Origin: JAAAOZ01 sp964496595
GTDB lineage: Bacteria; Chloroflexota; Anaerolineae; B4-G1; SLSP01
Length of the DNA stretch: 7,695 nucleotides
Assembly: GCA_964496595.1 (NCBI GenBank)
Contig: CAZCAI010000190.1
Span: 1 to 7,695, forward strand
Reading direction: 5' to 3'
The notes beneath the pieces are model-generated. The model saw only the letters and a program-made list of their open reading frames with translations. It searched no databases and had not been told where the DNA came from. Numbering within the stretch: position 1 is the first letter of the stretch; each line of letters starts with the position of its first letter. Made by a program: the position numbers and the translations under genes. Positions 1-5,409 of this stretch are shown piece by piece.

Positions 1-48
1 GATAAATCGCGGGCTAAAAGCTCAAGTCGGCTGAAGACCGACTGAAGA
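1..48. repeat. REP-like double hairpin
   Basis: Two small hairpins lie side by side. The first is GGGCT-AAA-AGCTC (about 12-24, one G.T pair); the second is AGTCGG with CCGACT around a 7-base loop (about 26-44). The pattern 'gcgggctaaagc...agtcggctgaag..cgact' resembles a degenerate copy of the intergenic palindromic repeats common in environmental bacterial genomes. That family likeness is from memory and was not searched. It may be cut by the window edge. Confidence 0.4.
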
Positions 49-69
49 AAAGTATGGGTCTTTTGGATT

Positions 70-207
70 TTGCCGGATAAACCCCTAAGTGGCCCTAAAA
101 GCAGCCAAGATTTGCGTGCTTGTGGGGATTACAGACCTTTTTTACGTCGTTATTGAGTTGTGGATGAGGCATAGGCTGCTGTATCCGGCGAATTCCTGAA
201 GAGCCAA
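70..207 (+). repeat. 138-bp structured repeat, left copy
   Basis: This segment matches the reverse complement of 7558-7695 over 138 bases without a gap, with 113 identities by hand count (82%). Nine of the 25 differences fall in one 10-base block (170-179). The element can fold on itself: GCCGGATA (72-79) pairs perfectly with TATCCGGC (182-189), and AGCAGCC (100-106) pairs with GGCTGCT (174-180), giving a nearly continuous stem with a side arm. It holds no convincing ORF. It could be a MITE, a REP-type palindromic element or a structured RNA; nothing seen here decides among these. Confidence 0.85.
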
Positions 208-224
208 AAGTATCTTCTTTGACC

Positions 225-273
225 TTCAACTTGTAACTTTCAACTTTCAACTTTCAACTTGTAACCCGCAACT
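225..273 (+). repeat. Heptanucleotide array A, seven units
   Basis: Seven consecutive 7-mers follow in register: TTCAACT, TGTAACT, TTCAACT three times, TGTAACC and CGCAACT. Rotated, the core unit is CAACTTT. The array ends 7 bases before the SD of the small membrane-protein gene. The 7-base period gives no stable reading frame, and the in-frame TAA at 234-236 lies within the array, so it is probably 5' leader rather than coding. The same unit occurs on the opposite strand at 4887-4907. Confidence 0.85.
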
Positions 274-279
274 CGTATC

Positions 280-287
280 AAAGGAGG
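280..287 (+). promoter_or_regulatory. Perfect Shine-Dalgarno AAAGGAGG
   Basis: AAAGGAGG is followed after six bases by ATC at 294. No ATG, GTG or TTG lies at a usable distance. A CTG at 298 in another frame runs into a stop after 16 codons. This site is the main reason for placing the start of the next gene at 294. Confidence 0.7.
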
Positions 288-293
288 CGTCCC

Positions 294-683
294 ATCTCTG
301 TCTTCAATAGAAATCGCCCCGCATATTACGTCGCTCAAGAAGGGATAAAATGGCATATCTACCAACGGACCGTCACCGGCTCCAAGCGTCTGGGAACGGC
401 CGCCGATCGGGATGCTGCCGAGAAGATCGCGCTGGCGTTGGATGTCTACGACCTCGCCGAAAAGGCCGCCGAGGAGATGGCGGCGGGAAGCACGACCGAT
501 AGCCATCGCAAGGCCCTGCTAGACAGATTCGTGCAGGTGCAAGCGCAACGCAAGCGCGAGGAGCGTCGCGTGGAACTGACCTCCTGCTCCTCCCAATTCG
601 TCAACCTCATCGTCACCGTGATGGTGGGCATCACGACCCTCGCGTTGCTGGCCCTGCTGCTGCGCCAGATCTTTGGAGGATAA
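294..683 (+). CDS. Small tail-anchored membrane protein, unknown function
   Basis: I do not recognise this protein. From ATC at 294 it would be 129 residues. The first 48 (beginning about SVFNRNRPAYYVAQEG) precede the first standard start, a TTG at 438. Codon-like composition runs unbroken from 294, and the perfect SD at 280-287 fits ATC, while the TTG has no SD. Residues about 1-48 look like a small soluble domain. Residues about 50-100 are charged and probably helical (DLAEKAAEEMAAG, then a KREERR stretch). The C-terminus is one hydrophobic segment, about residues 102-125, ending RQIFGG, which suggests a cytoplasmic protein anchored by its tail. The next gene starts 35 bases later on the same strand, so the two are probably cotranscribed. 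The coding call is fairly sure; the exact start is not, because ATC is a very rare initiator. A minimal alternative is 438-683 (81 residues). Confidence 0.65.
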   Translation: MSVFNRNRPAYYVAQEGIKWHIYQRTVTGSKRLGTAADRDAAEKIALALDVYDLAEKAAEEMAAGSTTDSHRKALLDRFVQVQAQRKREERRVELTSCSSQFVNLIVTVMVGITTLALLALLLRQIFGG

Positions 684-718
684 TGACGCATCATAAGAGA
701 CGCATGAGGAGGGAAACT

Positions 719-1729
719 ATGACGAAACCAACTAGAAAATGTGCTATCGGCGGCGCCGGGATGGGCCTGGGGTTGGCCGCCGGCTACTTGATGATCCAAC
801 AACTCTGGGTCATGTGGCGCTTGCTTCAGGCTGATCCGGTCCAGACGCTGTCCACACAGAAAAACGAAGGCGCGGTGGGCGTTTCGTATCAAGAGCGCCA
901 GGAATGCGAGCAGTACACGACCCAGCACACCGTCCAGGACGGCATCGAGCGCGTTGTCTTCCGCCCGCACGCGCCGCGCTTTGCGACGCCCATCCTCTTC
1001 CAACACGGGATGTGGCACGGCGTGTGGTGCTGGCGCCGCTGGCAGGCGCGCTTCGCGGCCTGGGGATGGGAGACGCACGCCTATAGCCTGCCCGGTCACG
1101 GGCGCTCGCCCGCGCAGCGCGCCATCAAGCGCTGCACGCTCGATTACTACCTCAGCTTCCTCAAGGCCAAAATCGACCGCATGGAACGCCCGCCGGTCGT
1201 GATCGGCCACAGCATGGGTGGCGCGCTGATCCAGTGGTACCTCAAGTACGTGGCGGATCTCCCCGCCGCTGTCTTAGTTGCGCCGTGGGTCTCGCACAGT
1301 ATGTTCGCCGACGGCTTGCTCCCCCTCGTCCGGCGTGATCCCCTCGGCGTGCTGTTGATGACCCTCTCCTGGGATGCGACGCCGCTGATTCGCACCGCCG
1401 AGCGCGCGGCGGAATGCTTCATCAGCGAGGAGGCCCTCATCAGCCCGGAGGAACTCCGCGCCCGCCTCGGCCCGGAATCCGCGCTGGTGCTCTACCAGCA
1501 CAACCCGCCCTTCTGGCATCCGCCCCTTGAGGTAGCCACGCCCATGCTCTGGCTGGCCGGCGGCGCTGACACGCTCCTGCCCGAACCGGCGGAGCGGCGC
1601 TCGGCGGCGCACTACGGCGCGGACTACGTGGCAGTACCGGGAGCGGGGCACAACATCATGATGGAACCGTCCCAGCGCGAGACGGCGGAGATCATCCACA
1701 ATTGGCTGATCGAACGGGGGATTGCGTAG
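719..1729 (+). CDS. Membrane-anchored alpha/beta hydrolase
   Basis: This is a serine hydrolase of the alpha/beta fold, similar in style to lysophospholipase or esterase proteins, 336 residues from ATG 719. An AGGAGGG five bases upstream favours this start over in-frame ATGs at 683 and 704. Residues 8-36 are hydrophobic and glycine-rich, probably one N-terminal membrane anchor. The core begins with the HG oxyanion region (QHGMWHG, 95-101). The nucleophile elbow is GHSMGG with Ser165, the acid is probably Asp284 (GGADTLLP), and the general base is His311 (GAGH). The LPGHGRSP stretch (124-131) is typical of the family. All catalytic residues are present, so it should be active. The substrate cannot be read from sequence; short esters or lipids are only a guess. 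It follows the small membrane-protein gene and ends 7 bp from the convergent lipoprotein gene. Confidence 0.9.
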   Translation: MTKPTRKCAIGGAGMGLGLAAGYLMIQQLWVMWRLLQADPVQTLSTQKNEGAVGVSYQERQECEQYTTQHTVQDGIERVVFRPHAPRFATPILFQHGMWHGVWCWRRWQARFAAWGWETHAYSLPGHGRSPAQRAIKRCTLDYYLSFLKAKIDRMERPPVVIGHSMGGALIQWYLKYVADLPAAVLVAPWVSHSMFADGLLPLVRRDPLGVLLMTLSWDATPLIRTAERAAECFISEEALISPEELRARLGPESALVLYQHNPPFWHPPLEVATPMLWLAGGADTLLPEPAERRSAAHYGADYVAVPGAGHNIMMEPSQRETAEIIHNWLIERGIA

Positions 1730-1741
1730 CGTTGGGCTACG
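1725..1741. terminator. Palindrome across convergent stop codons
   Basis: CGTAGC and GCTACG form a perfect 6-bp hairpin around a 5-base loop. The + strand TAG (1727-1729) sits in one arm and the - strand TAG (1737-1739) in the other. There is no T-tract on either side, so it is at best a weak shared terminator or a block to convergent transcription. Confidence 0.25.
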
Positions 1742-2822
1742 GCGCGTCAAGGACCTCGATCAAGGCCGGGCGGCCCGAGGTCCATTCGTAAGCGTAGAGT
1801 GGGGCGGCGGCCCAATACCCGCCTGCATCCCAGGCGATCTCGCCCAGCGCGCCGGTGCGCCGCACGTCGGGCAACGCCGCCTGGAGATCGCCCCGCGTCA
1901 ACGGCTGATGGGGGCGCGCGGCCTGCTCTATTGCCGCCGCGATGAGATAGACCGCCTCGTAGGTCGGGAGCGCGTAGAAGTCCGGCGCCGGCGTGTGCGG
2001 CCCGACCGCGCGATAAGCCGCCGTCCATTCTGCCAGATCGGGGAGATCCTGCGGCCGCGGGTAGGGCGTGAGCACGCGCGCGCGGGCGTGTGCGCCGGCG
2101 CCGGCTTCTGCGGCTTCTTGAGCTACCTCACTGAAGGCCTCGGCCAGCAGCGCCGGCCCGCCGATGAACTCGCCGCGCCAGCCCTCGGCGCGCCACACGC
2201 GCACCTGCTCCGCCGCATTCACCGGCGATTGGACGCTGAAGCGCGCGGCCAGCGTCGCGGAGATCGCCGCGTCCTGGGCGGCGATTGCGGCGCGCAGCGG
2301 GGCGACCAGCGGCCCGTCCCCGGCGACCATCGAGGCCTCGCGGCTCACATCCTCCGCTCGAAGCGCCATCTCGGCGGCCAGGCGCGCGGGCGGCGGCGCC
2401 AGATGCCACACCGGGCCGGTCGTCGCCGTCACCCAGCCGCCTATGGCGATGAGCGGCAGGCCGGCCTCGGCGTAGCGGGGCGCGGCGGCGGAGAGCGTCC
2501 GCTGCTGGTAGGAGCCGATCACGGCCACGACGTCGGGATCGATGGCGAGGTTGCGCGCAACGTCGCGCGCCAGCGCCGGATCGGCGCGGTCGTCGTAGGC
2601 GACCAGTTCTAAGTAGTATCCCCCGACGCCGCCCTGCGCGTTGATCTCCCGCACGGCCAGGCGCGCGGCGATGATGGCATCGTAGCCCAGGCTGCGATGT
2701 TGGCCCTCGAAGGGCGCCGTCAGCCCGATCTTCACCACGCGGGGCAATCCGGCTGGCCGGCACGCGGGGAGCAACATCATAAAAATGAGGAGCAAGCTCC
2801 AGATCGCCTTGCGAAGGTTCAC
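1737..2822 (-). CDS. Branched-chain amino acid-type substrate-binding lipoprotein
   Basis: This is an extracellular solute-binding protein of the LivJ-like periplasmic binding family, 361 residues from GTG 2822. That start gives a textbook lipoprotein signal: MNLRK, then a hydrophobic core, then LLPAC with Cys21 as the lipidated residue. The mature protein opens with VVKIGLTAPFEG (about 29-40), followed by GYDAIIAARLAVREINAQGG and LELVAYDDRADP, the usual lobe-1 pattern. VVAVIGSYQQRTLSAAAPRYAEAGLPLIAIGG (split here at about residue 114) is the next conserved stretch, and DFYALPTYEAVYLIAAAI (281-298) sits in lobe 2. It is slightly shorter than LivJ. The frame stays open for about 270 codons upstream, but that part is antisense-like shadow of the glycosylase gene in another frame. 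No ABC permease or ATPase gene is near, so it may serve a distant transporter or a sensor. No clear SD precedes the GTG, and the leader is unusually structured. Confidence 0.88.
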   Translation of the reverse strand: MNLRKAIWSLLLIFMMLLPACRPAGLPRVVKIGLTAPFEGQHRSLGYDAIIAARLAVREINAQGGVGGYYLELVAYDDRADPALARDVARNLAIDPDVVAVIGSYQQRTLSAAAPRYAEAGLPLIAIGGWVTATTGPVWHLAPPPARLAAEMALRAEDVSREASMVAGDGPLVAPLRAAIAAQDAAISATLAARFSVQSPVNAAEQVRVWRAEGWRGEFIGGPALLAEAFSEVAQEAAEAGAGAHARARVLTPYPRPQDLPDLAEWTAAYRAVGPHTPAPDFYALPTYEAVYLIAAAIEQAARPHQPLTRGDLQAALPDVRRTGALGEIAWDAGGYWAAAPLYAYEWTSGRPALIEVLDAP

Positions 2823-2902
2823 AGGCGCCGGAGTCAGCAGCTTAAACTGCTCGTTACGCCTAGGATGGACTGTTTGGATCCCTTGCGTAACCTTCGCAAG
2901 GG
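2807..2902 (-). promoter_or_regulatory. Candidate switching RNA leader of lipoprotein gene
   Basis: On the transcribed strand, CCTTGCGAAGGTT (2901-2889) has a perfect 13-nt partner, AACCTTCGCAAGG (2819-2807), which is codons 2 to 6 of the lipoprotein gene. The same region can instead form a local 8-bp hairpin, CCCTTGCG/CGCAAGGG (2902-2895 with 2887-2880), or pair GTTACGC (2891-2885) with GCGTAAC (2859-2853). A further hairpin AGCAG/CTGCT lies at 2851-2836. The options exclude one another. I match it to no known riboswitch class. Confidence 0.4.
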
Positions 2903-2959
2903 TAAGTCTAATTTTCCAACAGCTTCTCCAGAAGCCTCGCTGCCGTCCGCGCATCACGA

Positions 2960-3868
2960 TCACGCCGCCTGCTGGTTTTGCTGATTCTCGTGAAAGTAAG
3001 CCCAATCCCAGAACCAGTAGGCCAGCCCGCGCCACTCTCCCCAGCGCTCGAAGGCGGTCTCCACCTCGTCCCGCCCGATGGACGCGCCGTCGTGCCACTC
3101 GTGCGCGACCATCTTCCGCGCCCACGAATCGATGGGCACGAAATCGTAGCGCTCCAGCAACATCAGCAGATGGGCCGCCGCGTACTCTCCCACGCCCTTG
3201 ATCGCCAACAATCGCTTGCGGAGTTCGCGGGTGGGGATGTCCGGAGACTTGAGCGCGTCCACGTCCAACTCGCCGGCGGCGACAGCGCGGGCCAGCGCCA
3301 ATATGTATGGCGCGCGGTAGCCCAGGCTGGCCTCCGCTCGCAACGTTGCCTCGTCGGCAGCGGCCAGGCGCTGCGCCGTGGGGAACGCGCGGCGCGCCGG
3401 ATCGCCCGGCAGGGGATCGCCGTAGTGCGCGATCAGGCGCTCGTTCATGCGGATCGTCCCGGCCCAGCTCGTGTTCGTCGTGAGGATCGTCTTGACGATG
3501 TCGGTGAAGAGCGAGGGGGATCGTAAGAGCCGCCCTTGCGCGCGCGCCTCCACGTGGGCCAGCTTCGGCTCGCGGCGGGCCAGGGCGTAGAACGGCGAGA
3601 GATCTTGCCCCAGGCCCAGCATCCACGTCACCTGCTGGGCGATCTCGTCGTGGGCCGATTTTTCGAGGTTCGCATCGACGGCGACGCAGACACTATCCTC
3701 CGCCGGGCGGATCGTCAGCGCGACCACGCGACCAGTCGCGAGGCGCGACACATAGCGCAGGGTCTCGCGCTCGGCATCGAAGGCAAAGGGGGGGAGCTGC
3801 ACCCATCCGTGGGATTGCACCACAGCCGTCAAATCAAAGGGGGGATGCGCGGACAGTGTGAGGGGCAT
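2960..3868 (-). CDS. HhH-GPD DNA glycosylase, AlkA/OGG1-like
   Basis: This is a base-excision repair enzyme that would cut a damaged base from DNA, 302 residues. Residues about 1-110 form a variable N-terminal domain like the AlkA/OGG1 N domain. LFTDIVKTILTTNTSW (120-135) matches the helix that opens the glycosylase fold. The helix-hairpin-helix is LLAIKGVGEYAA (220-231), followed by VPIDSWAR (244-251), where Asp247 fits the catalytic aspartate of the family. OGG1-type bifunctional enzymes carry a lysine two residues after GVG; here that residue is Tyr229, so a monofunctional, AlkA-like reaction is more likely, with alkylated bases the probable substrate. There is no C-terminal Cys cluster for an iron-sulfur centre. 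Proteins of this type are sometimes mislabelled as HesB-like. No SD precedes ATG 3868. The lipoprotein gene follows 137 bp downstream on the same strand. Confidence 0.87.
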   Translation of the reverse strand: MPLTLSAHPPFDLTAVVQSHGWVQLPPFAFDAERETLRYVSRLATGRVVALTIRPAEDSVCVAVDANLEKSAHDEIAQQVTWMLGLGQDLSPFYALARREPKLAHVEARAQGRLLRSPSLFTDIVKTILTTNTSWAGTIRMNERLIAHYGDPLPGDPARRAFPTAQRLAAADEATLRAEASLGYRAPYILALARAVAAGELDVDALKSPDIPTRELRKRLLAIKGVGEYAAAHLLMLLERYDFVPIDSWARKMVAHEWHDGASIGRDEVETAFERWGEWRGLAYWFWDWAYFHENQQNQQAA

Positions 3869-3942
3869 CGTTAAATTAATCGTACAATTGAGAGGGAGAT
3901 AATGACTTGGGGATATTCCAGCTCAGTTGAAATTTGGCTTGT

Positions 3943-3975
3943 CGTAGGCGATTTATCGCCGTAAAAGCGCGATTC
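3943..3975. repeat. Palindromic intergenic repeat remnant
   Basis: GGCGAT-TT-ATCGCC (about 3949-3962) is a perfect 6-bp palindrome followed by GTAAAAGCGCGATTC. The 'gatttatcgc..taaaagc' pattern resembles the REP-like element at 1-48 (gataaatcgcgggctaaaagc), so it may be a degenerate relative. It lies in the 145-bp gap between the UPF0175 gene and the glycosylase gene, with no T-tract that would make it a terminator. Confidence 0.35.
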
Positions 3976-4013
3976 CGAATAACCGGCTTGTAACGGATTC
4001 ATTTGGACGAAGG

Positions 4014-4289
4014 CTAACGGGTGATTCGATTGCGCCATTCGTCCCTCAATACTGCCTCTTGCTCCAATTCTTCATCCGGGTAATCGATAACCGCAAATCC
4101 GTTTTCAGAAAGCAGGCGATAGAATTCCCAGAGATCGCACCCCAGCATTGTGGCGCCAAATCCGCCTGAGATGCGTCCGGTCTCATAGAGCTTGCCCAGT
4201 GTGTAGATAAGGACGTGTTTGCGAAAATCCTGGGGTTGTTCGCGCAGGGCTACCAGAATTTGTTCAGGAAATACTACTTCTATTCCCAT
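4014..4289 (-). CDS. UPF0175 family antitoxin-like protein
   Basis: This is a 91-residue protein with the UPF0175 pattern: an N-terminal beta segment and helix (MGIEVVFPEQILVALREQ, 1-18), then HVLIYTLGKLYETGRISGG, then a helix-turn-helix-like MLGCDLWEFYRLLSENG and VIDYPDEELEQE near the C-terminus. Members are often antitoxins paired with a PIN-type (DUF3368) toxin; no toxin gene lies on either side. GGAGGT six bases before the ATG supports the start. It begins 27 bp behind ruvA and may share its transcript. By eye its GC content is clearly lower than that of ruvA and the glycosylase, which hints at separate ancestry. An alternative is a stand-alone regulator. The family call is fairly secure; the function is inferred. 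Confidence 0.75.
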   Translation of the reverse strand: MGIEVVFPEQILVALREQPQDFRKHVLIYTLGKLYETGRISGGFGATMLGCDLWEFYRLLSENGFAVIDYPDEELEQEAVLRDEWRNRITR

Positions 4290-4295
4290 GGTGAT

Positions 4296-4301
4296 ACCTC
4301 C
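4296..4301 (-). promoter_or_regulatory. Shine-Dalgarno of UPF0175 gene
   Basis: GGAGGT on the - strand lies six bases before the ATG at 4289. It is one of the few clear SDs on this strand and implies independent translation of this gene behind ruvA. Confidence 0.65.
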
Positions 4302-4316
4302 AATTGTATCTGAGCG

Positions 4317-4880
4317 TTAGCCCAACATCGCCAGCGCGCGGCGGATCTTCTCGTCCAAAGAGAGATCCTCGTCGTGGGAGAGCTTTTGGAGCGCGCGCTG
4401 CGATTCTACGACGCTGAAGCCGAGCGCCGTCAGCGCGGCGATGACGTCGGCGTCGTCGCTGGCCATACCGGGCGCGCTGACGCCCGCGCGCTGGACTTTG
4501 TCCTTGAGGTGGAGCACCATCGCCTCGGCGGTTCTTTTTCCCACACCGGAGGCGCGCGCCAGGATTTCCGGCTGGCGGTTGAGGATGGCCTCCCGCAACT
4601 CGTCGGGGGTGAAGGTGCTCATCACGCTCAGCGCGACCTTCGGGCCGACGCGGTTGACGCCTAGGAGCATCTCGAAGAGGAGCTTCTGGTCGGTCTCTGG
4701 GAAGCCGTAGAGCGCGAGTTCGTTTTCGCGCACGTGGAGATAGGTGTAGAACACCGCGCGTTCTCCGGCCCGCAACGTGAGGTTGGCCGGCACGTGGACG
4801 GTAAATCCTACACCTTGAATATCTAAGAGGATGAATTCCTCTTCAACGGAGAGTATCTCGCCTTCTAATCGTCCGATCAT
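4317..4880 (-). CDS. ruvA: Holliday junction branch migration protein RuvA
   Basis: RuvA binds four-way DNA junctions as a tetramer and loads the RuvB helicase, working with RuvC in recombinational repair. It is 187 residues from ATG 4880, against 203 in E. coli. The start is the classic MIGRLEGEI, followed by the N-terminal OB-type domain (1-65) with GVGFTVHVPA. The paired HhH domain is about 70-140: LLGVNRVGPKVALSVMS and RASGVGKRTAEAMVLHLKDK. The C-terminal RuvB-binding domain has ADVIAALTALGFS and ends RRALAMLG. The frame is open to an ATG at 4937 inside ruvC, but this would add a non-family 19-residue tail. No SD precedes ATG 4880; heptamer array B sits there instead. ruvC ends 37 bp upstream, so coupling by re-initiation is likely. 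RuvB is not in this window. Confidence 0.95.
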   Translation of the reverse strand: MIGRLEGEILSVEEEFILLDIQGVGFTVHVPANLTLRAGERAVFYTYLHVRENELALYGFPETDQKLLFEMLLGVNRVGPKVALSVMSTFTPDELREAILNRQPEILARASGVGKRTAEAMVLHLKDKVQRAGVSAPGMASDDADVIAALTALGFSVVESQRALQKLSHDEDLSLDEKIRRALAMLG

Positions 4881-4886
4881 AGGGGG

Positions 4887-4907
4887 AAAGTTAAAAGTTA
4901 AAAGTTG
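4887..4907 (-). repeat. Heptanucleotide array B, three units
   Basis: On the - strand the units are CAACTTT, TAACTTT and TAACTTT. It is the same YAACTTT unit as array A and again lies on the sense strand, six bases before the ruvA start. It fills most of the ruvC-ruvA gap, where an SD would be expected. Confidence 0.75.
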
Positions 4908-4917
4908 GGATCGCGTT

Positions 4918-5409
4918 CTATGTTTGCAGTAGGCCATCTAAGCGGGCGCGGTGGAGGTAGCAGATGGCGACGGCGGCGGCGTCGGCGGCGTCATCGGGGC
5001 GGGGGATTTCTGGGAGGTTGAGCAGCATCCGCACCATCTCTTGGACCTGATGCTTGTCCGCGTTGCCGTAGCCGGTGACGGCTTGCTTTACCTGCATCGG
5101 GGTGTATTCGCCAATCGGCAGGCCGGCGTTGACTAAGGCCAGGAGCACGACGCCGCGCGCGTGTCCGACGGACATCGCGGTGCGGGCGTTGCGACTGAAG
5201 AACAACTCCTCCACGCCGGCGGCGTCCGGCTGGTGCTCTGCGATGAGCGCTCCCAATTCCGCGTGGATCGTCTGCAATCGCGAGGGGAGGGGAGTGTTGG
5301 CGGGGGTGCGGATCACGCCGATGGCGTTCAGCGTCAATCCCCCGCCGTCCTCCGTTACGACCGCGTATCCCGTAATCGCCGTGCCAGGGTCAAGCCCCAG
5401 GACGCGCAT
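4918..5409 (-). CDS. ruvC: Holliday junction endonuclease RuvC
   Basis: RuvC is the dimeric, metal-dependent nuclease that cuts Holliday junctions. It is 163 residues, near the E. coli length of 173. The acidic catalytic set is complete: Asp7 in MRVLGLDPGT, Glu67 in GVEELFF, and Asp140 and Asp143 in RPDDAADAAAVAIC. The basic residues Lys108 (VKQAVTG) and Lys119 (GNADKHQV) also match the family. It should be active. The ATG overlaps the last base of the yebC stop (TAATG), which indicates translational coupling. ruvA follows 37 bp downstream. It ends LDGLLQT, slightly shorter than some relatives. Confidence 0.97.
   Translation of the reverse strand: MRVLGLDPGTAITGYAVVTEDGGGLTLNAIGVIRTPANTPLPSRLQTIHAELGALIAEHQPDAAGVEELFFSRNARTAMSVGHARGVVLLALVNAGLPIGEYTPMQVKQAVTGYGNADKHQVQEMVRMLLNLPEIPRPDDAADAAAVAICYLHRARLDGLLQT

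Noticed and set aside
225..273. CRISPR-like direct repeats
   Set aside because: Units are 7 bases with no spacers and no cas genes in the window; these are simple tandem heptamers.
683..718. Hydrolase start at ATG 683 overlapping the previous stop
   Set aside because: TAATG overlap is possible, but its GGAGGA is only two bases away; ATG 719 has AGGAGGG at a better distance and gives a cleaner N-terminus.
1722..2612. Long + strand ORF of 296 codons opposite the lipoprotein gene
   Set aside because: Its translation is rich in Arg and Gly with no family pattern, while the - strand frame has a clear signal peptide and binding-protein motifs. It is a high-GC shadow.
2823..2902. tRNA-like gene around GCAGCTTAAACTGC
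   Set aside because: One short stem-loop resembles an anticodon arm, but no T-arm, D-arm or acceptor stem of the right spacing can be built on either strand.
2823..3626. N-terminal extension of the lipoprotein frame to 629 residues
   Set aside because: The extension reads the glycosylase gene out of frame and puts a signal peptide in the middle of the protein.
4881..4937. ruvA start at ATG 4937
   Set aside because: It would overlap ruvC and add a tail encoded by the heptamer array before the standard MIGRLEG start.
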